A DNA stretch of 64,000 bases from Caldisericota bacterium (GTDB lineage: Bacteria > Caldisericota > JANLFM01), in contig JANLFL010000001.1 in NCBI GenBank assembly GCA_024655965.1, positions 216,120-280,119 on the forward strand, read 5' to 3'. The notes below the pieces were generated by a model. That model did no database searches and had not been told where the DNA came from. It saw only the letters and a list, made by a program, of their open reading frames with translations. This document shows positions 25,904 to 33,185 of the stretch, in pieces (position 1 is the stretch's first letter; every line of letters starts with the position of its first letter). Position numbers and translations under genes: made by a program.

Positions 25904-25931
25904 ATTAGGCTGTTAAACCGCCAAGATCCGA

Positions 25932-26318
25932 TTAAACCCTTTTCGACCAAAGCCCGTGGATGTTGCAGTATTCTCTTGCTTCAACGATCTCCTGAATTTT
26001 CCAGGGAACGGTCGCTTGGGGTTCCTCTCCGGGTTTTAAAAAGATTCGTAGCGATTCCCCATTGCTCCTCTTGACCTGAATCCACTCAATGTAGTGCTTT
26101 TCTTCCATGGGGTGAGGGATTGAACCAACCTTTATCAGGGTGCCGGAATTGGTTTCCTCCAAAACAGGGAGGTGCTTTTCGTTCCCCACCTCCTGAACTT
26201 TCTCCACGAGTTTGGTCATGGGTTGGCCACAGCAAACCAGGGTTCCCACTCCTTCATGGAGGACTTCCACAATATTTCCGCAAACCTCACACTTGTATAC
26301 TTCAAAACGCGCCGTCAT
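25932..26318 (-). CDS. desulfoferrodoxin / superoxide reductase (2Fe type)
   Basis: 128 residues. N-terminal desulforedoxin-like Fe(Cys)4 centre Cys10, Cys13, Cys29, Cys30 (YKCEVCG, LVCCGQP). The superoxide-reducing centre has GNEKHLP (Glu47-Lys48-His49), His69 and His75 in IPHPMEEKHYIEW, and Cys118-His121 in EYCNIHGLW. It reduces superoxide to peroxide without making oxygen, an anaerobe strategy. It lies 72 bp downstream of sufB on the same strand. Confidence 0.95.
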   Translation of the reverse strand: MTARFEVYKCEVCGNIVEVLHEGVGTLVCCGQPMTKLVEKVQEVGNEKHLPVLEETNSGTLIKVGSIPHPMEEKHYIEWIQVKRSNGESLRIFLKPGEEPQATVPWKIQEIVEAREYCNIHGLWSKRV

Positions 26319-26390
26319 ATTCTTTTTCCCCTTTCACCTTTTTTAATATAAACTGCCCCCCTGTTTTCTTTATTCCTGAAATCCAGGACC

Positions 26391-27329
26391 TCATTTCAAC
26401 ATCCCACTGATCACCAGGTCAATGGCTTCACTTTCCTCAAGGCCCCTGGCCATCAGGGTCTCAACCTGCTTTTTATCCACCCTTCCAATTGCGGCCTCGT
26501 GGGTTACTCTTGCGAACTCATTTAAAACGCTCACCACCGGGGTTGCTTGGGCCTTGGCATTGCCCTGGACGATTTCCACGCAGTCAACGTGGCCCCTTGC
26601 TTCGGGAGCTGAAGCTTTCATCTCGTTGAAGATCTCGCTCGTGGCGTTATCCTTAACCGCCACCCGGCTTTTTAGGAGCCCCCGAGAACCCCTTCCCATG
26701 AGGTTCCCCACTTCCCTTATTCGGATTGAATCGTCCCCGTAGCCAAAGACCCGAGCGCTCATCTCCAGGACCCCCTCCTCCTCAACCTGGGCTTGGTAAT
26801 CGAGGTCAAAAACCCCAACCCTGCCCTTGGTGAGGGAAAAGCTGGTTCGGAATACTCCCAATTCTCCTACTTTCACTTTTGCCTTCGGGATTACTTCCAC
26901 TCCTCCGGTGGTTCCATGATAATGAACCTCATTATATTCGTAGGAGGCCTCGTTCCCGATTTCAATTTCAGCATCCATCCTGTGGATGACCCTCACGGCG
27001 TTAGGAAAGATGCAGTGAGCGAGAAGGCTCACTTTGGCATTGTCCTCCACCTTTACACGAATCTTAATGTCCTGAATCCCCTGATCGGGAAGGACTCCGA
27101 AACAGAGGTGGACAGGGAACTCGATTTTATGACCCTTTTCCACTACCAGGTTTATGTCCACACCGGTTTCGGTTTCCCTGGGTTCCAGGACAAGCCCCTT
27201 GACTTTGTGGCTACCAAAAACTTGATTCTTGTGGACAACAAGGTGGGCAACTCGGGAGTCTCGGAACGCCTCGGGGGCCCCTCCCGCTTCACTATACGCT
27301 TTTAGCATTTTCTCGTAATCTTGGATCAC
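26391..27329 (-). CDS. SufB/SufD-family protein of a minimal Suf (SMS-like) system
   Basis: 312 residues, much shorter than canonical SufB (~465). The C-terminal beta-helix region is clear: VIPKAKVKVGELGVFRTSFS, GRGSRGLLKSRVAVKDNATS, ARGHVDCVEIVQGNAKAQA and HEAAIGRVDKKQVETLMARG. It forms the scaffold for Fe-S assembly with SufC. The start overlaps the sufC stop by 4 bp. Only these two suf genes are present, as in the minimal SmsC-SmsB type described in archaea and anaerobic bacteria. Confidence 0.88.
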   Translation of the reverse strand: MIQDYEKMLKAYSEAGGAPEAFRDSRVAHLVVHKNQVFGSHKVKGLVLEPRETETGVDINLVVEKGHKIEFPVHLCFGVLPDQGIQDIKIRVKVEDNAKVSLLAHCIFPNAVRVIHRMDAEIEIGNEASYEYNEVHYHGTTGGVEVIPKAKVKVGELGVFRTSFSLTKGRVGVFDLDYQAQVEEEGVLEMSARVFGYGDDSIRIREVGNLMGRGSRGLLKSRVAVKDNATSEIFNEMKASAPEARGHVDCVEIVQGNAKAQATPVVSVLNEFARVTHEAAIGRVDKKQVETLMARGLEESEAIDLVISGMLK

Positions 27330-28084
27330 TCCTTTACCACCTCCTCGATTTTTTCCTCGGGGTTAAAGACGGGGCAGGGAAGGCACTTCTTTCTGAAATA
27401 TTCCCCGACCTCCCTGGAATTCCCTTCCTTTACGATAAAGCCCTGGCAAAGAAGGGAGGCTTTATCGGCAATTTCCGCTACCTCCTCCCTGTGAGTGATC
27501 AAAAGGACCGTGGTGCCCCTCCTTTTCATTTCCTTGATCAAATTCACCACGTGGTCAAGGGCCAGGACATCGATCCCAGAATCAGGTTCATCAAGGATGG
27601 CGAGCTTGGGACGCATGGCAAAAACGGAAGCCAGCTCAATTCTTTTCCTTTCACCCCCTGAGAGGGTCCTATCGACTACCCGGTTCAAGTACTCACGGGG
27701 TTCAAGAAGGACTAATTGAAGGGCTTCAGAAACAAGATTGGGGTCCTTTTCCTTCATTCCAACCATGATGTAGTCCGAAACCGATAACCCTTCAAAACGG
27801 GCGGGCTCCTGCCAAGCCATAGTCATCCCCAGCTTTGCCCTTTTTGAGACTGGAAGATGGGTTATTTCTTCCCCGTTGAAGAAGATCGCCCCTTCCTGCG
27901 GGGCGTATCCACTCAGTCCCATAATGGTGTAGGCAAGGCTGGTCTTTCCCGCTGCGTTTGTGCCCAGAATGGCGTGAATCGACCCTGGTTCGACTTTTAA
28001 ATTCAGCTCCCTCAGGACTTGCTTCCCTCCTAAGGAAATCGAGAGATTTTCAATCTTCAAGAGTTCTCCTTCCATGGCTTCCAA
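27326..28084 (-). CDS. sufC: SufC ATPase
   Basis: 252 residues. ABC ATPase with Walker A GTNAAGKTSL, Q-loop followed by MAWQEPARFEGLSV, signature LSGGERKRIEL, Walker B LAILDEPDSGID. It energises Fe-S scaffold remodelling with SufB. TTG 28084 has AAGGGG 8 bp upstream; the in-frame ATG 28075 lacks a well-spaced site. Lies 48 bp after the DGC gene, and the whole run DGC-sufC-sufB-superoxide reductase is probably one transcript linking cluster assembly and oxygen defence. Confidence 0.92.
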   Translation of the reverse strand: MEAMEGELLKIENLSISLGGKQVLRELNLKVEPGSIHAILGTNAAGKTSLAYTIMGLSGYAPQEGAIFFNGEEITHLPVSKRAKLGMTMAWQEPARFEGLSVSDYIMVGMKEKDPNLVSEALQLVLLEPREYLNRVVDRTLSGGERKRIELASVFAMRPKLAILDEPDSGIDVLALDHVVNLIKEMKRRGTTVLLITHREEVAEIADKASLLCQGFIVKEGNSREVGEYFRKKCLPCPVFNPEEKIEEVVKE

Positions 28085-28132
28085 ATTCTTCAGCCCCTTT
28101 TTTCCAAAAAAATTGTTCCTCTTTCGGTTAAT

Positions 28133-28546
28133 TCATTTAGCCGAAAGATTTTTTAAATCCTTTACTATTTTCGCCGCTATCCTTTCCACTTCCTGGGCAT
28201 CGAAGTCCAGGGTGGGCAATTTATCAACACCTTCTTTTGCTATGGTAATCTCATAGGTTGGTTCGATATCTGCATTCCTCAATATTTTAGAAGCGCATTC
28301 CATTTGACAGCCGTTGATCACGATCAGCCTCCTGGCTTTTCTGGCGATGTCGGTGTGAGCCTTGGAACCAGCCCCAATTGCGGTTATGCAACACATTCTG
28401 GCACCTTCTTCTTCTCTGGTGAGCTTTACTGCAACCTCATTCCCGATTTGCCCCACCGAGGAGGCACCATCACATGCCAGGATGATATCCAGGTTCTCCG
28501 CTTCTTTTCCACATGTGGGTAAAAGCTGCCATTTCTTCTCGTTCAT
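28133..28546 (-). CDS. putative zinc-binding DGC-domain protein
   Basis: 137 residues. Cysteines occur at LPTCGKEAE, IILACDGASSVGQIG, ARMCCITAIG, VINGCQMECAS, the arrangement of DGC-domain (putative zinc-binding) proteins, which are predicted to bind a metal through these residues; function is unknown. Next to sufCB it might handle metal or sulfur supply, which is only a guess from position. Confidence 0.8.
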   Translation of the reverse strand: MNEKKWQLLPTCGKEAENLDIILACDGASSVGQIGNEVAVKLTREEEGARMCCITAIGAGSKAHTDIARKARRLIVINGCQMECASKILRNADIEPTYEITIAKEGVDKLPTLDFDAQEVERIAAKIVKDLKNLSAK

Positions 28547-28564
28547 TTTTTTCTTCCTTATTTT

Positions 28565-28875
28565 TCATAAACCCCCAAGCAAGATGAGGGTTTCTTTCGC
28601 AGTCATTCCTTCTTGAACGCCCAGGACATGAGCCTTTTTGGTGCATGATTCCATCATCGCTTCAAATACTTCATCAATTTCTCTTAAGCCGCCCCCGACC
28701 CCAGAGGGGCGAAAACGCTTTTATTAAAAAATTCAGCATCGAAGCTCTTGCCGGCCACCAATCCTTTCTTAGCAATAAAAACGAAAGCTACTGCTTCCTC
28801 AGGGGAATCCGGATTCCCTATTTTGACCCCTATAACTGTTTCCCCATCTATATTGAGGGGTTTAATCTCTATCAT
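28565..28875 (-). pseudogene. DUF1805-like protein gene interrupted by a frameshift
   Basis: The first frame (MIEIKPLNIDGETVIGVKIG ... FFNKSVFAPLG) stops at 28684-28686. Shifting by one base at the C-runs 28692-28702 gives GVGGGLREIDEVFEAMMESC followed by KAHVLGVQEGMTAKETLILL and a stop at 28565-28567. The joined product of about 103 residues resembles DUF1805 (YunC-like) proteins, including the ending ELGV..GMT..EAL. Either a genuine lesion or a one-base sequence error. Its start overlaps the next upstream gene by 4 bp. Confidence 0.65.
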
Positions 28876-29207
28876 TTTGGCTGGGCCTCTCTTTGCCGCG
28901 CCGTTTTCCAGGCATCAAGAAATACTCCGAAAGAAGGCATACCCGATAAGGGAATAATGGCTGCGGCAGTCTCCCACAATTCCCTTTCGCTTGCTCCGGC
29001 TCTTATGGCACCGGTGATGTGGCCGGTGATGTGCATGGTAGTGGACTCGAGGTCATGCTGTGATGCCGTTATTGCCGAATGAATCAAGAATTTCCCAAAA
29101 CTCCTCCTCGAACTCTTGCACATCCTTTTCCAAACCAATTTTTTTTCTCCGTCTCTGTTTCCTTTAAGCCCCTTTTGCATTGAGTGGGTGGTCTTATGGT
29201 TTAACAA
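28872..29207 (-). pseudogene. carboxymuconolactone-decarboxylase-like gene, probably frameshifted
   Basis: The last half (HITGAIRAGASERELWETAA, PLSGMPSFGVFLDAWKTA) matches the CMD family. The first half in the same frame looks unnatural, while the next frame reads EKKIGLEKDVQEFEEEFWEI then LDSFGNNGITA before a stop. Two compensating shifts, one at the A8 run, would restore one protein. The usual Cys-x-x-Cys of redox-active CMD proteins is not visible; the corresponding place reads QHDLESTTMH. No Shine-Dalgarno. With the adjacent broken DUF1805 gene it suggests a decaying operon. Confidence 0.5.
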
Positions 29208-29330
29208 AATAAGGAATGAATTTCTTCCGTTAAAGGTTATGGCTCAATTAAAGGAGGCAAAAAATCCGCTCTCAATTTTACCTTACCACATTTGTCAACA
29301 GGGCTTGGTTATTTTTCCCTGAATTTGGTG

Positions 29331-29360
29331 TTGACAGAGGCTAAAGATAATAACTAATAT
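29331..29360 (+). promoter_or_regulatory. promoter of the small RNA
   Basis: Perfect -35 TTGACA (29331-29336), 18-bp spacer, -10 TAATAT (29355-29360, 4 of 6 to TATAAT). A start near 29367 falls just before the long terminal stem of the RNA below. Confidence 0.6.
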
Positions 29361-29366
29361 TGAATT

Positions 29367-29471
29367 ACAGGCCGCACCATCGCAAGGTACCTCCTTTTGG
29401 GAATGCCAAAATGTGGCCGTGGCTGCTTAAGCAGCATGGTGACCGAAGATGGTGCGGCCTCCCTCTTTTTT
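29367..29471 (+). ncRNA. unclassified structured small RNA with intrinsic terminator
   Basis: About 105 nt. A perfect 13-bp stem, AGGCCGCACCATC (29369-29381) with GATGGTGCGGCCT (29448-29460), encloses ~66 nt that contain a further hairpin GCTGC-TTAA-GCAGC (29423-29436) and the GGTACC element. A CCCTCTTTTTT run follows the stem, as in an intrinsic terminator. A good promoter is in place upstream. The next gene on this strand is kilobases away, so it is not a leader. It does not match RNAs I can recognise (6S, tmRNA, RNase P, SRP, common riboswitches). Confidence 0.6.
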
Positions 29472-29489
29472 AGAAAAAATTATCCCTTC

Positions 29490-31001
29490 TTAAAGATTCC
29501 CGTAAATGCCCCGGTACTTCTCCCGAAGGTAATTCAGGAAAGGCTGAGGATCAAGCGGTTCCCCGCAGACCATTTGAACCAATTCCTCTGGAAAATACTT
29601 TCCCCCATGAACATGGATTTTTTTTCTCATCCACTCCCTGAGCGGGGAATACTCTCCTCTGGCGAATTGCTCATAAAGGTCGGGAATATCCTCAAGGGCT
29701 TTGCGGAAAAATTGAACGGAGAAAAGGTTTCCGATTGTGTAGGAAGGGAAATACCCGAAATACCCATCCGACCAGTGGACATCTTGGAGCACTCCTTCAG
29801 CATCGTTTTTGGGCTCGTACCCGATGTACTCCTTCATCTTGGAATTCCAGAGGCCGGGGAGCTCTTCTACCTTAATTTTCCTTTCGATCAAACCCACTTC
29901 AAGTTCAAAGCGGAGGAGAGTATGAAGGTTGTAGGTGACCTCATCCGCTTCTACCCTGATGGGAGAAGGCTCAACGAAATTGACCGCGCGGTAGAATTCC
30001 TCCAGGGAAACATCGTGCAGCTCCTGGGGAAAGAACTCTTTCAAAATTGCGAACCAGTAAGTCCAGAAGGCAAGACTTCGCCCCACCAGGTTTTCCCAGG
30101 TGCGGGATTGGGACTCGTGAACCCCATAAGAGGCACCCCTCATCAGCAGAGTTCGATCGAACTTCTCGGGGATCCCTTGGTCGTAAAGGGCATGCCCTCC
30201 CTCATGAAGGGCGCTGAAGATCGAGGAGGTGAGGAGGGTGTCCTTAAATCGATTTGTGACCCGCACATCGTTAACCGAAAAGGACACGGTAAAGGGATGG
30301 GCCGTCTTGTCCTGCCTTCCTCTCTGGAAGTCATAGCCCATCTTCTCGAGGATCTTTAATGTGAACTGGAATTGTCTATCCAGGTCGAATTTCCGGCTCA
30401 AGAAATCCCTCCGGATTTCCACACCGCTTTCTTTAATCCCACGGACAATGGGAACCAGGCCCTCGCGAAGCTCCTCGAAGATGGCCTTGATCCGGGAAGT
30501 TTTCATCCCCGGCTCGTAATCGTCCACTAAAGCATCGTATATCGATTCCTGATATCCCAGGGATTCCGCCTTTTCAATCATTAAATCCACGATCTGAGAA
30601 AGATAAGGAGCGAAAAGGGAGAAGTTGGACTCTTTTCTTGCCTCGACCCATTTATCCCGGGCAAGGGAAGTTGTCCGAGAAATCCGGGAAACCAAATCAG
30701 GGGAGAGCTTGGTGTCCTTCTCATATTCCCTTTTTACCTTACGGAAAAAAGCAGCGTCGTCGGAATCGGGGCTCTGGCCCTGGAAATAGGGCTCCAGCTC
30801 ATGAATTAGTTTTCCCACCTGGGGAGAGGTGAACATCTCATGGGCGATTTTGCTCAAAGTGGCGATCTGTTCAGCCCTGGCCTCCCCTCCCAAGGGGGGC
30901 ATGTATGTTTGCTGGTCCCACTCCAGTACGGAAATCGCATGTACGACATCAATAACTTCCGCAATTTTCTCTTTGAGTTCGTTTAGGGCTTGGGGTTCCA
31001 T
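29490..31001 (-). CDS. thermostable-type carboxypeptidase (family M32, Taq carboxypeptidase)
   Basis: 503 residues, the usual length. Zinc motif HEGGH at 266-270, the upstream DKTAHPFTVSFSVNDVRVT and downstream GVHESQSRTWENLVGRS and IRVEADEVTYNLHTLLRFE segments are M32 hallmarks. It removes C-terminal amino acids from peptides in the cytoplasm. Single gene between the small RNA (convergent) and the groEL terminator; AAAGGAGCACCTG precedes ATG 31001. Confidence 0.95.
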   Translation of the reverse strand: MEPQALNELKEKIAEVIDVVHAISVLEWDQQTYMPPLGGEARAEQIATLSKIAHEMFTSPQVGKLIHELEPYFQGQSPDSDDAAFFRKVKREYEKDTKLSPDLVSRISRTTSLARDKWVEARKESNFSLFAPYLSQIVDLMIEKAESLGYQESIYDALVDDYEPGMKTSRIKAIFEELREGLVPIVRGIKESGVEIRRDFLSRKFDLDRQFQFTLKILEKMGYDFQRGRQDKTAHPFTVSFSVNDVRVTNRFKDTLLTSSIFSALHEGGHALYDQGIPEKFDRTLLMRGASYGVHESQSRTWENLVGRSLAFWTYWFAILKEFFPQELHDVSLEEFYRAVNFVEPSPIRVEADEVTYNLHTLLRFELEVGLIERKIKVEELPGLWNSKMKEYIGYEPKNDAEGVLQDVHWSDGYFGYFPSYTIGNLFSVQFFRKALEDIPDLYEQFARGEYSPLREWMRKKIHVHGGKYFPEELVQMVCGEPLDPQPFLNYLREKYRGIYGNL

Positions 31002-31081
31002 CAGGTGCTCCTTTCAATTTCCTTTTTTGGGCAATTCATCCTCCTATTATAAAAGGTGAGGGGAATTTCCCCAAGAAAATG

Positions 31082-31109
31082 AAGAAGCCCGGGTTTCCCC
31101 GGGCTTCTT
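31082..31109 (-). terminator. Rho-independent terminator after groEL
   Basis: On the minus strand AAGAAGCCCGGG-GAAA-CCCGGGCTTCTT, a 12-bp perfect stem with a GAAA tetraloop, followed by CATTTTCTT. It lies about 38 bp past the groEL stop. Confidence 0.8.
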
Positions 31110-31146
31110 AAAAGTAGGAGGGGTAAAAATTTTGGGGAGGGGAAAG

Positions 31147-32760
31147 TTAGTATTCAGGGGGCGGGGGAGGTGCCGGTTTTTCTTTTTCTGGTTTTTCCAC
31201 AACCGCGGCTTCAGTGGTGAGAAGCATGGAAGCAATGGAAGCAGCATTCTGGAGTGCAGAGCGAGTAACCTTCAAAGGATCGACGATCCCCGCTTTAAAC
31301 ATGTCTTCGAATTTTAAAGTCAAAGCATTGAAGCCATGGTTGACCGGGAGATCCTTGACTTTTTCCACGATCACCGCTCCCTCCATACCAGCGTTCTCCG
31401 CAATCAGCTTGAGGGGCTCTTCAAGGGCCCGCTTGACGATGTTCGCTCCGGTGAGCTCGTCCCCTTCAAGCTTAAGGCCGTCTATTTTGGCAAGGGCATT
31501 GATCAGGGCAGTTCCGCCCCCGGCAATGATCCCTTCCTCCACGGCAGCCTTGGTTGCGGAGACTGCATCCTCGATGCGGTGCTTCCGCTCCTTCATCTCG
31601 GTCTCAGTGGCAGCGCCGACCTTGATAACGGCAACGCCACCAGCGAGTTTGGCGAGCCTTTCCTGGAGTTTCTCCCGATCGTATTCGGAATCTGTTTCCT
31701 CGATCTGCCGACGAATTTGGTTGATCCTGGCTTTGATCTCCTCCTCGTTTCCTTTCCCGCCAACAATGGTAGTATCGTCCTTGTCAACCTTGACCTGACG
31801 GGCCTCGCCCAGCATGTCCAAGGTCACGTTCTCAAATTTGATCCCCAGTTCATCGGAGACCACCTGTCCACCTGTGAGGATGGCAATGTCCTGAAGCATG
31901 GCCTTTCTTCTGTCCCCGAACCCGGGAGCCTTAACCGCGCAGCAGCGGAAAGTCCCTCTGACCTTGTTCAAGACAAGGGTGGCAAGAGCTTCGCCTTCGA
32001 CATCGTCAGCAATGATCAGGAAGGGACGGCCTTTCTGGGCGAGTTTTTCAAGAACGGGGAGGAATTCGGTTACCGAGGAGATCTTCTTGTCGGTAATGAA
32101 AATGTAAGGATCGTCGAGGACAACCTCCATTCTATCAGGGTCAGTGACAAAGTAAGGGGAGATGTAACCACGGTCGAATTGCATACCTTCGACGAACTCA
32201 AGGGTGATGTCCAGGCCCTGAGACTCCTCAACGGTAATGACGCCATCCTTGCCCACCTTCTCCATGGCGTCGGCGATGACGTTTCCGATTTTCTCGTCCT
32301 TGGAGGAGATGGAGGCAACCTGGGCTATGGACTGCTTGTCTTCAACGGGCTTGGAGAGTCTCTTGAGTTCCTCGACAGCCCTTTCCACCGCTTTTTCTAT
32401 CCCCCGTTTAAGGGCAAGGGGATTTGCACCGGCAGCCACATTCTTCAAACCTTCCCTGATGATGCACTGGGCAAGGACTGTAGCGGTAGTTGTGCCATCG
32501 CCAGCCACATCCTGGGTCTTGGTTGCAACCTCTTTAACGAGCTGAGCCCCGAGGTTCTCAAAGGGATCCTCAAGGTCAATTTCCTTGGCGATCGTCACCC
32601 CGTCATTGGTGATGGTCGGGGGACCGAACTTCTTCTCCAGGACTACGTACCGACCCCTGGGGCCAAGGGTGATCTTCACAGCATTGGCAAGGGAGTTTAC
32701 CCCCCGCTCTAAAGCCCTTCGGCCTTCCTCATCAAAAATTAAAAGCTTAGGCTGTGCCAT
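31147..32760 (-). CDS. groL: chaperonin GroEL
   Basis: 537 residues. ATP-site motifs [27 protein letters not shown], the long [20 protein letters not shown], and [15 protein letters not shown]. It folds proteins inside a double ring with GroES. The C-terminus is [13 protein letters not shown] instead of the usual Gly-Gly-Met repeats, so the flexible tail inside the cavity is proline-rich. It follows groES by 12 bp under the CIRCE promoter. Confidence 0.98.
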   Translation of the reverse strand: MAQPKLLIFDEEGRRALERGVNSLANAVKITLGPRGRYVVLEKKFGPPTITNDGVTIAKEIDLEDPFENLGAQLVKEVATKTQDVAGDGTTTATVLAQCIIREGLKNVAAGANPLALKRGIEKAVERAVEELKRLSKPVEDKQSIAQVASISSKDEKIGNVIADAMEKVGKDGVITVEESQGLDITLEFVEGMQFDRGYISPYFVTDPDRMEVVLDDPYIFITDKKISSVTEFLPVLEKLAQKGRPFLIIADDVEGEALATLVLNKVRGTFRCCAVKAPGFGDRRKAMLQDIAILTGGQVVSDELGIKFENVTLDMLGEARQVKVDKDDTTIVGGKGNEEEIKARINQIRRQIEETDSEYDREKLQERLAKLAGGVAVIKVGAATETEMKERKHRIEDAVSATKAAVEEGIIAGGGTALINALAKIDGLKLEGDELTGANIVKRALEEPLKLIAENAGMEGAVIVEKVKDLPVNHGFNALTLKFEDMFKAGIVDPLKVTRSALQNAASIASMLLTTEAAVVEKPEKEKPAPPPPPEY

Positions 32761-32772
32761 TTCGAACCCTCC

Positions 32773-33066
32773 TTAACCTTCCAGAATTGCGAGGATGTCA
32801 CGCTCGCTCAAAATCAAGTACTCTTCGCCTTCAAGCTTGATCTCGGTTCCACCATACTTGGCGAAGATGATGGTATCCCCGACCTTTACCTCCAGAGGGA
32901 TCCTCTGGCCGTTTTCTTCGTTAATCCGGCCGGGACCCACAGCGATCACTTTTCCCTTCTGGGGCTTCTCCTTTGCAGTATCCGGGATAACAATTCCAGC
33001 CTTGGTCCGCTCTTCGCTCTCCAGGACCTTTACGATTACCCGGTCTCCTAATGGTTTCAAGTTCAT
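32773..33066 (-). CDS. groS: co-chaperonin GroES
   Basis: 97 residues, standard. Starts [20 protein letters not shown], mobile loop [17 protein letters not shown], then [20 protein letters not shown] and SERDILAIL. It caps GroEL. First gene of the heat-shock operon, 44 bp downstream of the CIRCE operator; AAAGGAGGGATAGTGC precedes the ATG. Confidence 0.97.
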   Translation of the reverse strand: MNLKPLGDRVIVKVLESEERTKAGIVIPDTAKEKPQKGKVIAVGPGRINEENGQRIPLEVKVGDTIIFAKYGGTEIKLEGEEYLILSERDILAILEG

Positions 33067-33096
33067 GCACTATCCCTCCTTTTTAGGCTACCTTGA

Positions 33097-33126
33097 AGTT
33101 TACAAATATTTTAGCACTCCTGTCAA
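33097..33126 (-). promoter_or_regulatory. groES-groEL promoter
   Basis: On the minus strand: TTGACA (revcomp of 33121-33126), 18-bp spacer, TAAACT (revcomp of 33097-33102). The -35 box sits inside the spacer of the CIRCE element, so HrcA binding would block RNA polymerase directly. Confidence 0.7.
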
Positions 33127-33137
33127 TAGAGTGCTAA
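33111..33137 (-). promoter_or_regulatory. CIRCE operator (HrcA binding site)
   Basis: TTAGCACTC at 33111-33119, nine bases, GAGTGCTAA at 33129-33137: an exact consensus CIRCE inverted repeat upstream of groES. It shows that the organism uses HrcA-type repression of the chaperonin operon; hrcA itself is not in the window. Confidence 0.97.
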
Positions 33138-33185
33138 AATTTTGCTCACCTTTTTGTTCAATTTTCCCTTACGCCCTGCTAAAAG

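Noticed and set aside
29397-30359. Plus-strand frame of 320 codons
   Set aside because: Antisense shadow of the M32 carboxypeptidase; the translation has no family features and starts inside the small RNA.
31336-32712. Plus-strand frame of 458 codons
   Set aside because: Shadow of groEL on the other strand; long antisense frames are a known by-product of its codon use.
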